Shown here: positions 1 to 4,974 of the stretch, in pieces
Layout: every line of letters starts with the position of its first letter
Numbering within the stretch: the first letter of the stretch is position 1
Source: Hyphomicrobiales bacterium
GTDB lineage: Bacteria; Pseudomonadota; Alphaproteobacteria; Rhizobiales; S144-23
DNA length: 5,133 nucleotides
Reading direction: 5' to 3'
NCBI GenBank assembly: GCA_015494375.1
Contig: WGBL01000063.1
Span: 1 to 5,133, forward strand
Translations under genes and position numbers: made by a program
The notes under the pieces: generated by a model
The model's input: the letters and a program-made list of their open reading frames with translations, nothing else
The model's database searches: none
What the model was told of the DNA's origin: nothing

Positions 1-129
1 AGGCTCTCGCGTTTTGCCCATCTCGTCCGCCTCAACCTCATGCATCGCCGCCCCATCGACCGCCTCCATGCCCCGCCCGAGCCCGCTCCTCGAGACCCGC
101 GCCAGATGCCTCTGGAGCTCCCCTCATGA
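1..129 (+). CDS. 3' end of an unidentified gene (partial)
   Basis: Frame 1 is open from the window edge to a TGA at 127-129, giving 42 residues that end in MPLELPS. I do not recognise the protein. Support for coding is the codon pattern: over the first 25 codons nearly all third positions are C or G, and the reading is rich in Arg, Leu and Pro, as expected from a high-G+C gene; the pattern weakens towards the stop. The residues include a basic stretch, HLVRLNLMHRRPIDRL, followed by a proline-rich end, which is typical of a poorly conserved C-terminal tail. The gene converges on yqeY with about 180 bp between the stops. The opposite strand is also open here (reading ELQRHLARVSRSG...), so the strand choice is an inference. 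dnaG, which I would expect beside yqeY, does not fit either strand. Confidence 0.4.
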   Translation, partial: RLSRFAHLVRLNLMHRRPIDRLHAPPEPAPRDPRQMPLELPS

Positions 130-147
130 TAAACCGGACAGCAGTGG

Positions 148-165
148 GTCACGCCCGGGCATGAC
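148..165. repeat. 18-bp near-perfect palindrome
   Basis: The sequence GTCACGCCCGGGCATGAC reads almost identically on both strands: eight of nine base pairs match around the centre at 156/157. There is no loop and no T-run, so it is a poor intrinsic terminator. It resembles the GTCATGCCCGGGC-type cores I recall from dispersed palindromic elements in alphaproteobacterial intergenic DNA, but only this short core is present. It lies in the convergent gap between the left-edge gene and yqeY. Confidence 0.45.
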
Positions 166-243
166 GACGGAGGCAGCCAAGGGTGAGGAGGCGCGGGCGA
201 GTGGCGCTCAGGCTGCGCAACTGAGTTGATAACAAGCCTGTCA

Positions 244-303
244 TCTGACACCTGACACCCGACACCTGATACCTGGGTCTGGCACCTGACACCCGATACC
301 TGG
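244..303. repeat. Cluster of degenerate CAGGTGT-type heptamer repeats
   Basis: On the minus strand this stretch is a run of CAGGTRTC/CGGGTGTC units. Two longer copies share the frame CCTGACACCCGA...TACCTGG: one at 251-276 with an extra CACCTGA inserted, one at 285-303 without it. The copies therefore differ by exactly one 7-bp unit, which is what slippage or unequal exchange would give. Read as protein it gives RYQVSGVR-like peptides, which I recall from mis-called ORFs in many genomes, so this is a non-coding simple repeat. It begins only 10 bp after the yqeY stop codon and may be transcribed as part of its 3' end. Confidence 0.8.
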
Positions 304-312
304 CACGTGGAC

Positions 313-765
313 TCAAGAGCCGAGGTGCTTTTTCACGACCACGCTGGCCTTGGCGAAATCCATCTGGCCGCTGTAGCGCTTCTTGAGCGCGCCCATCACT
401 CGGCCCATGTCTTTGAGGCCCGCCGCGCCGAGCTCGTCGACAACCTCGCCGACGGCACGCTCGATTTCTTCGTCCGATAGCTGGGGCGGCATGAACGACT
501 GGATAATCTCGATCTCCTCGCGCTCCTGCTCGGCTAGGTCGAGCCGTCCCGCCTCCTCGTAGGCCTTTGCCGATTCGCGTCGCTGTTTGATCATCCGCGC
601 CAGGATTTCGAGAATCTCGGCATCGCCCACATTCTCGCCACTGCTGCCCCTGGCCGCAATGTCGCGGTCCTTGATGGCGGCATTGATGAGGCGCAATGTG
701 GACATGCGCCGCTTGTCCTGCGCCTTGACGGCCTCTTTGAGCGCTGCATTGATCCGTTCGCGCAT
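313..765 (-). CDS. yqeY: GatB/YqeY domain protein (YqeY family)
   Basis: This is a complete 150-residue protein, the usual length for free-standing YqeY. The N-terminal half is helical and charged (residues 1-95), with the conserved LRLINAAIKDRD at 24-35 and the KQRRES...EREEI segment at about 60-85. A hinge, SFMPPQLSDEEI (90-101), leads to a small C-terminal helical domain with KDMGRVMGALKKR and GQMDFAKASVVVKKHL (118-148). The C-terminal part is related to the tail of GatB, the glutamyl/aspartyl-tRNA amidotransferase subunit thought to contact tRNA. A tRNA-linked role is inferred from that relationship; the actual function of YqeY is not settled. The ATG is preceded by GAGGAA at 777-772 with a 6-nt spacer, which fixes the start. 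It is divergent from carA, a pairing I recall in Rhizobiales. No hairpin with a T-run follows the stop; a heptamer repeat cluster does. Confidence 0.95.
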   Translation of the reverse strand: MRERINAALKEAVKAQDKRRMSTLRLINAAIKDRDIAARGSSGENVGDAEILEILARMIKQRRESAKAYEEAGRLDLAEQEREEIEIIQSFMPPQLSDEEIERAVGEVVDELGAAGLKDMGRVMGALKKRYSGQMDFAKASVVVKKHLGS

Positions 766-926
766 AGCAGTTTCCTCGCGCCATTGGGGAGTTCGCGAAG
801 TTAGTTGCGAATCGCGTCCACCCGCAAGGTCTCAGCAGACTTTTTCCCTGAATGCCGTGACTGGCCAGGGATTTTAGCATGGGAACGCTTGCCGTGGGCT
901 GCGATTCTCGCCATTAAGGGCAGACC

Positions 927-973
927 GGCCAGGGCCAGGTGCAGGGATCACTGGCCAGGGCCAGGTGCAAGGG
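927..973. repeat. 17-bp direct repeat, two copies 26 bp apart
   Basis: GGCCAGGGCCAGGTGCA occurs at 927-943 and again at 953-969, identical over 17 bases and followed by AGGG in one copy and AAGGG in the other. The GGCCAGG core is itself doubled within each unit. The start-to-start spacing of 26 bp is close to two and a half helical turns. The position, roughly 185-230 bp upstream of carA and 160-210 bp upstream of yqeY, would suit an operator, but a plain duplication explains it equally well. Confidence 0.7.
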
Positions 974-1020
974 CCGCGGGGCGCAGGAGGGCGTTTGCCT
1001 CGGTCGGCGGCGAGGCGCGG

Positions 1021-1038
1021 TTGGAGCGATTGGAGCGA
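1021..1038. repeat. 9-bp perfect tandem duplication
   Basis: TTGGAGCGA is present twice head to tail (1021-1029, 1030-1038), about 120 bp upstream of the carA start. No function is visible. Confidence 0.7.
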
Positions 1039-1154
1039 GACGCACCGAGCGCGTGGTGCCGGACTGGCAAGCGGCCAAGGGTGGCGGGCTTGAGGGCCGG
1101 ACAACAAACCCTTAACGCACCCACGTTTGATTTCGGTCTTGATTTGGAGCTGGC

Positions 1155-2357
1155 ATGCGCGACAAGGGCTGTGAGGAGCAAAAGCGCGGGCTCGGGCCCT
1201 GGCACGAGGCGCCGGCAAGCGCCCTCTTGGTGTTTGCCGATGGCCTGATTATTGAGGGCCACGGCTTGGGAGCCACGGGCTCAGCCGTCGGTGAGGTCTG
1301 CTTCAACACGGCCATGACGGGCTATCAGGAAATCCTCACCGATCCCTCCTATGCTGGGCAAATCATCACCTTCACCTTCCCCCATATCGGCAATGTCGGT
1401 ACCAACGACGAGGATACCGAGACGAGCAATCTGGCGGTCCGCTCGGGCGTGCGGGGCTGTGTGCTGAGGGCGGACATCACGTCGCCCTCCAACTATCGCG
1501 CCGCGGCACATCTCGGCGATTGGCTCAAGAGCCGCGGCATCATCGCCATTGCCGGTGTTGACACCCGCGCGCTTACCGCCCGCATCCGCGCCCACGGCCT
1601 GGCCAATGCCGTCATTGCGCACGATCCCGAGGGCCGTTTCGATCGCGCGGCGCTGCTGGCCGAGGCCCGCGCCTGGCCCGGGATCGACGGTGCCGATCTC
1701 GCCCGCGAGGTGACGTGTGGGCAAAGCTACACCTGGACCGAGGGGCGCTGGCGCTGGAATGGGGGCTTTGAGCAACCGGCCAGCCAACCGTTTCATGTTG
1801 TTGCCATCGATTACGGCCTCAAGCGCAACATTTTGCGCTGCCTGGCAAGCGCCGGCTGCCGGGTGACGGTGGTGCCCGCAACAACGCCTGCCGAGGACAT
1901 TCTGGCCCGCCGGCCCGACGGCATATTCCTCTCGAACGGCCCCGGCGATCCGGCTGCGACCGGAACTTACGCCGTGCCCGTCATCCGGCGGCTCATCGCC
2001 TCGGGCCTGCCTCTCTTCGGCATCTGTCTGGGCCACCAGCTGCTCGCACTGGCGCTCGGCGCAAGAACCAAGAAGATGCACATGGGCCACCATGGCGCCA
2101 ACCATCCGGTCAAGGATTTCACCACCGGCAAGGTCGAGATCACATCGATGAACCATGGCTTTACCGTCGATCGCGAGAGCTTTCCCGACGAGGTCGAGGA
2201 GACTCACGTCTCGCTTTTCGACGGCAGCAACTGCGGCCTGCGGCTCAAGGGGCGGCCGGTGTTCTCGGTGCAATACCACCCCGAGGCCGCGCCGGGTCCC
2301 CAGGACAGCAATTATCTTTTCGAGCGCTTTGTGGCGGCCATGCGCGAGCAGCGGTAG
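1155..2357 (+). CDS. carA: Carbamoyl-phosphate synthase small (glutaminase) subunit
   Basis: CarA hydrolyses glutamine and channels ammonia to CarB, which makes carbamoyl phosphate for arginine and pyrimidine synthesis in the cytoplasm. The 400-residue protein has the small-chain N-terminal domain at about 23-155 (LLVFADG, VGEVCFNTAMTGYQEILTDPSYAGQ, FPHIGNVG, GVDTRALT) and a class I glutamine amidotransferase domain at about 214-396. The amidotransferase carries SNGPGDP at 260-266, the nucleophile Cys291 in GICLGHQ, and His375 and Glu377 in VQYHPEA, so the triad is complete. The start is supported by GGAG at 1146-1149, 5 nt before the ATG. The roughly 22 residues before the conserved core are specific to this protein and slightly long compared with the 382-residue E. 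coli enzyme. carB is not next to it: the next gene, pheA, is convergent. Separate carA and carB loci are known in Rhizobiales. Confidence 0.98.
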   Translation: MRDKGCEEQKRGLGPWHEAPASALLVFADGLIIEGHGLGATGSAVGEVCFNTAMTGYQEILTDPSYAGQIITFTFPHIGNVGTNDEDTETSNLAVRSGVRGCVLRADITSPSNYRAAAHLGDWLKSRGIIAIAGVDTRALTARIRAHGLANAVIAHDPEGRFDRAALLAEARAWPGIDGADLAREVTCGQSYTWTEGRWRWNGGFEQPASQPFHVVAIDYGLKRNILRCLASAGCRVTVVPATTPAEDILARRPDGIFLSNGPGDPAATGTYAVPVIRRLIASGLPLFGICLGHQLLALALGARTKKMHMGHHGANHPVKDFTTGKVEITSMNHGFTVDRESFPDEVEETHVSLFDGSNCGLRLKGRPVFSVQYHPEAAPGPQDSNYLFERFVAAMREQR

Positions 2358-2373
2358 GGCACACGCGGCGAGC

Positions 2374-2407
2374 CCAGTTGGGCGGCGCGGCTAGTTGGGT
2401 GGCGCAG
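2374..2407. repeat. 17-bp imperfect tandem duplication after carA
   Basis: CCAGTTGGGCGGCGCGG (2374-2390) is followed directly by CTAGTTGGGTGGCGCAG (2391-2407), matching at 14 of 17 positions, and all three differences are transitions. It starts 16 bp after the carA stop. The first copy overlaps a small GCCCA-gt-TGGGC inverted repeat (2372-2383), but its 2-nt loop and lack of a T-run make it an unlikely terminator. Confidence 0.65.
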
Positions 2408-2509
2408 GGAAAACAACCGGGCGGAGCGATGGTCCAACCGCCGTTGATGCCCGTGCCAAGCACCGCCGACGCACTCCGCCCCATCCGCGGTCAAGCGCCC
2501 GAGCACAGG

Positions 2510-2587
2510 GGCCGCCGAGTTCTCCTCTCAGGCTCTCCTCTCAGAGTGGATATCAGAGTGTATAACGGCTGCCGAGCTCGCCTCTCA
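2510..2587. repeat. Compound repeat cluster between carA and pheA
   Basis: A 21-bp unit appears at 2510-2530 (GGCCGCCGAGTTCTCCTCTCA) and at 2567-2587 (GGCTGCCGAGCTCGCCTCTCA), matching at 17 of 21 positions. A shortened copy (GGCTCTCCTCTCA) sits at 2531-2543, directly abutting the first. Between them TCAGAGTG occurs at 2541-2548 and 2553-2560. The right-hand unit contains the palindrome CGAGCTCG. The cluster ends 8 bp before the pheA stop and so lies in the convergent carA/pheA 3' region. No T-run is present on either strand. Its origin as a decayed local duplication is inferred. Confidence 0.6.
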
Positions 2588-2595
2588 GACGGGGC

Positions 2596-3603
2596 CTAGG
2601 CGCCAGGCCCGCCGGGCTGGGGATGTGAACGGGCCAATTCGGCACGCATCGGGCTCGCCCGATAGGTGCCCAGGATGCGCACCTCGGTCGAGAAAAAGCG
2701 CAGCTCCTCGAGCGCCAGCTGCACAGAGCGGCTGGCCGGATGGCCTTCGATGTCGGCATAGAACATGGTGGCGTTGAAGGTGCCCTCGAGCTGATACGAC
2801 TCGAGCTTGGTCATGTTGACGCCATTGGTGGCAAAACCGCCAAGCGCCTTGTAAAGGGCGGCCGGCACGTTGCGCACCCTGAAAATGAATGTGGTGATGA
2901 CGTTGTCCTCGTCGGCCGCAACCTCCTCGGGCGCGTTGGCGAGCACCACAAAGCGCGTTGTATTGTGGGCCTCGTCCTCGATATCGGCCGAGAGCACCTC
3001 GAGCCCATAGACCTCGGCGGCAAGGCGTGAGGCGATGGCCGCCTCGGTGGGGTTGCCGCGCTCCTTGATGAGCCGGGCGGCACCGGCCGTATCGGCCTCG
3101 GGCACGGGACTCAGCCCGAGCTCGCGAATCTTGCGACGGCATTGGCCGAGCGCCTGGGTGTGGCTGTGCACCGTCTTGAGCTCATCGAGCCGCGCCCCCG
3201 GCAAGCCGAGCAGCTGATGGCGGATGCGCTCGAAATGCTCGGCGACGATATAGACGTCGCTTTCGGGCAAAAGGTGGTGGATGTCGGCCACGCGCCCTGC
3301 CACCGAGTTCTCGATGGGAATCATGGCATAGCGCGCCGCACCCGAGCGCACCGCAGCCAATGCATCCTCGAAGGTGGCGGCAGGCGTAGGCACAAGCTCG
3401 GGATAAGCCGCCTGGCAGGCAAGGTGCGAGTTGGCCCCGGGCTCGCCCTGAAAGACGATGAGCTCGCTTGCCCCGGCCGCGCGCGGCGTCCCCCGCAGAC
3501 CATCGTCACCGCTGCTCGGGCGCATCTTCCGGCGGGCGGCGCCTCTCGTAGCCTTGCGCGCGGGTTTTGCCCTCACACGTCCTCTGGTCTTCTTCTCCGA
3601 CAT
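2596..3603 (-). CDS. pheA: Prephenate dehydratase with ACT domain
   Basis: The enzyme converts prephenate to phenylpyruvate, the committed step to phenylalanine. Numbered from the ATG at 3603 (335 residues), the catalytic domain runs from about 48 to 225. It shows FQGEPGANSH (51-60), IPIENSVAGRV (95-105), VHSHTQALGQC (145-155) and NTTRF (214-218), the last holding the essential Thr-Arg. The ACT domain (about 236-313) carries NVPAALYKAL and KLESYQLEG, counterparts of the GALV and ESRP phenylalanine-binding motifs, so feedback inhibition is expected. No chorismate mutase domain is present, unlike E. coli PheA. The frame is open up to a TTG at 3660 and has another ATG at 3618; I prefer 3603 because CGGA lies 6 nt upstream and the -35/-10-like pair at 3632-3660 would place the transcript start near 3625. 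The first 45-50 residues are an unusual Arg/Lys-rich extension. kdsB lies upstream on the same strand. Confidence 0.95.
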   Translation of the reverse strand: MSEKKTRGRVRAKPARKATRGAARRKMRPSSGDDGLRGTPRAAGASELIVFQGEPGANSHLACQAAYPELVPTPAATFEDALAAVRSGAARYAMIPIENSVAGRVADIHHLLPESDVYIVAEHFERIRHQLLGLPGARLDELKTVHSHTQALGQCRRKIRELGLSPVPEADTAGAARLIKERGNPTEAAIASRLAAEVYGLEVLSADIEDEAHNTTRFVVLANAPEEVAADEDNVITTFIFRVRNVPAALYKALGGFATNGVNMTKLESYQLEGTFNATMFYADIEGHPASRSVQLALEELRFFSTEVRILGTYRASPMRAELARSHPQPGGPGA

Positions 3604-3631
3604 GGATGATCCGCTCATCCGCCACTGGTGG

Positions 3632-3660
3632 TGTATCAGCCCCCGCAGCCAGGATGCCAA
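3632..3660 (-). promoter_or_regulatory. Possible pheA promoter
   Basis: On the minus strand TTGGCA (3660-3655) matches the -35 consensus at five of six bases. A 17-bp spacer leads to GATACA (3637-3632), a weak -10. A transcript would begin near 3625, about 20 nt before the preferred pheA start and just ahead of the alternative ATG at 3618. Alphaproteobacterial -10 elements are often poorly conserved, so this is a tentative call from the sequence alone. Confidence 0.3.
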
Positions 3661-3741
3661 CCGCGGACCGTGCGGCGGCTGCCCAGCGTCACCCCCTTGG
3701 CGCTAACCGCAGGGCGCGCGGCACTTGCTCGCCGCAACCGT

Positions 3742-3765
3742 CTTGGTGCCAATCTTGGCGCCAAT
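3742..3765. repeat. Tandem pair of dyad-symmetric 12-mers
   Basis: CTTGGTGCCAAT (3742-3753) is followed directly by CTTGGCGCCAAT (3754-3765). The second contains the perfect palindrome TTGGCGCCAA and the first differs from it by one base. A third, weaker relative (CTTGGCGCTAAC) lies at 3697-3708. The pair is about 140-160 bp upstream of the pheA start, in the gap below kdsB. It could be a protein-binding site or simply a 12-bp duplication. Confidence 0.65.
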
Positions 3766-3810
3766 GATGTGCTGCAAGGCGGTGGCCCGCCCTAACCGCC
3801 ATGCGGCTGC

Positions 3811-3834
3811 CTCGCCCAACCACTCGCCCAACCA
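3811..3834. repeat. 12-bp perfect tandem duplication
   Basis: CTCGCCCAACCA occurs twice head to tail (3811-3822, 3823-3834), 26 bp downstream of the kdsB stop in the direction of that gene. It is the second 12-bp tandem duplication in the same 256-bp kdsB-pheA gap. Confidence 0.75.
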
Positions 3835-3859
3835 ATTGCGGCGGCTCTGGTGGACGGCT

Positions 3860-4663
3860 TCAGTGGTCGCTCTCGGGCCCGTCACTGGGCTCGTCCCCCA
3901 CCGCCCCTCCCGCCTCGAGCAGGCGTCGGGCGCGCGCAAGATCGGCCGGAGTATCGACACCGAGGGGAACAGTGTCAACGATACGCACATCGATCCGCAT
4001 GCCCGCCTCGAGCGCGCGCAATTGCTCGAGCCTCTCACGCCGCTCGAGCGGCGAGGGCGGCAGCGACACAAAGCGCCTGAGGGCGGGCGCGCGAAAGGCA
4101 TAAATGCCGATATGGTGATAGAGCGGCCCCTCGCCCCAAGGGGCTGTTGCGCGCGTGAAATAGAGCGCACGCAAGCGACGCAGGCGGCCGGGCTCGGCCA
4201 AATCGGTGGCCACAACCTTGACCACATTGGGGTCGGTGCGCTCGCCTTCGTTACGGATTTCGGCCGCAACTGTGGCGATGTCGACGTCGCTGTCGGCAAG
4301 CGGTGCGATGGCAGCCGCGATGAGCTCGGGCGCGAGTGTGGGCAAATCGCCCTGCACGTTGACAATCACCCGCTCGGGCCCGAGCCAGTCGAGCCGCTCG
4401 GCCGCTTCGAATATGCGGTCCGAACCGCTCTCGTGGTCGGCGCGGGTGAGCAAGGCCTCCCCGCCCACGGCCTCGATGGCGGCAACGATCGCCGCGCTGT
4501 CGGTGGCAACCACGACACGGCCCACCTTGGCGGCAAGCGCCCGCTCCCAGACATGGACGATCATGGGTTTGCCGGCGATCTCGGCCAGCGGCTTGCGTGG
4601 CAGGCGGCGCGCCTCTAGGCGGGCCGGGATCACGATCAGAACCTCGGACAACATCTCAGACAT
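3860..4663 (-). CDS. kdsB: 3-deoxy-manno-octulosonate cytidylyltransferase (CMP-Kdo synthetase)
   Basis: KdsB activates Kdo with CTP to give CMP-Kdo, which is needed for the lipopolysaccharide inner core, so the cell is Gram-negative. The 267-residue cytoplasmic protein has a single nucleotidyltransferase fold. Visible motifs are VIPARL...LPRKPLAEIAGKPM (11-34), VVATD (51-55), HESGSDRIFEA (77-87), the metal-binding VNVQGD (101-106), NVVKVV (146-151), LYFTRATAPWGEGP (167-180), YHHIGIYAFR (182-191), PPSPLE...LEQLRALEAGMRIDV (202-226) and GVDTPADL (235-242). The frame stays open further upstream but offers only a TTG at 4738, so the ATG at 4663 is preferred; its ribosome site is weak. Arg19 and Arg23 replace the usual Thr and Gly of the STRLPGKPL-type loop. 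An acidic tail of about 15 residues follows the normal end. The neighbouring same-strand pheA matches the kdsB-pheA order I recall in Rhizobiales. Confidence 0.96.
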   Translation of the reverse strand: MSEMLSEVLIVIPARLEARRLPRKPLAEIAGKPMIVHVWERALAAKVGRVVVATDSAAIVAAIEAVGGEALLTRADHESGSDRIFEAAERLDWLGPERVIVNVQGDLPTLAPELIAAAIAPLADSDVDIATVAAEIRNEGERTDPNVVKVVATDLAEPGRLRRLRALYFTRATAPWGEGPLYHHIGIYAFRAPALRRFVSLPPSPLERRERLEQLRALEAGMRIDVRIVDTVPLGVDTPADLARARRLLEAGGAVGDEPSDGPESDH

Positions 4664-4974
4664 GGCAATCGGCCGCTCGGGGCTGTCGCCCCTCTCAACC
4701 TCTCCCCACTCCCTCCACCTCCTCCCGGCCCGTCTCAACCACCCCCGACTCCTTCGGCCGTCTCGGTGTGTCCTGGGATCGGGGCATCCCCGCGTTCTTC
4801 CATTTCTTCCTGCCGTGTCCGGCCTTCATCAGCCCACCGGCTCCCAGAGCACCATCGTCTGGGCGTCTGGCCCCGAGCAGTCATGACTCGATGGAGCCCG
4901 GCATCGCCCCGAAAGCGGCAATCTCTCGCATGCGCGCAAGCGAGCGAGTGGTTGCAAGAGAGGGGGGAATTCAG
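4664..4974. other. Region upstream of kdsB, no convincing gene
   Basis: This 311-bp stretch separates kdsB from the right-edge partial gene. It holds a strongly asymmetric tract (4689-4726, about 89% C/T on the plus strand) and the palindrome CGCATGCG (4927-4934). Short open frames exist, including a 44-codon minus-strand ATG frame at 4695-4829, but none has a recognisable product or a good ribosome site. I could not identify a kdsB promoter with confidence. The cytochrome c gene I recall as often divergent from kdsB in Rhizobiales is not visible. Confidence 0.5.

Larger units (their letters stand above)
766..1154. other. Divergent yqeY-carA intergenic region, no gene seen
   Basis: This 389-bp stretch must contain the promoters of both flanking genes. 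Open frames cross it on both strands, but none has family-like sequence or a good ribosome site, and I reject them. It contains the 8-bp palindrome TTCGCGAA (792-799), ACTGGCCAGGG twice exactly 90 bp apart (860-870, 950-960), a 17-bp direct repeat (927-943, 953-969) and a 9-bp tandem duplication (1021-1038). A possible carA promoter is TTGAGG (1090-1095) with TTAACG (1112-1117) after a 16-bp spacer, but the match is weak. No riboswitch or leader peptide was recognised. Confidence 0.6.

Noticed and set aside
149..880. 243-codon minus-strand frame over yqeY
   Set aside because: It is a shadow of yqeY that continues through the heptamer repeats as RYQVSG-type peptides.
1090..1117. TTGAGG/TTAACG pair as carA promoter
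   Set aside because: Only a weak consensus match; mentioned in the gap entry but not strong enough to call.
805..1248. 147-codon plus-strand frame across the yqeY-carA gap into carA
   Set aside because: It overlaps carA in another frame, runs through direct repeats, and has no recognisable protein content or ribosome site.
1281..2279. 332-codon minus-strand frame inside carA
   Set aside because: It is antisense to a full-length, motif-complete CarA; long antisense frames are expected at this G+C.
3604..3705. Phenylalanine attenuator upstream of pheA
   Set aside because: No leader peptide with clustered Phe codons and no terminator hairpin with a T-run are visible.
3725..4618. 297-codon plus-strand frame antisense to kdsB
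   Set aside because: KdsB motifs are intact on the other strand; this reading has no family-like sequence.
4695..4829. 44-codon minus-strand frame starting MKAGHGRKKWKN, overlapping an upstream stop as TGATG
   Set aside because: No ribosome site, low-complexity purine-rich coding, no recognisable product; the overlap is probably chance.
4923..4961. Inverted repeat CTCTCGCA...TTGCAAGAGAG as a terminator
   Set aside because: The stem is short and bulged with a long loop, and no T-run follows on either strand.
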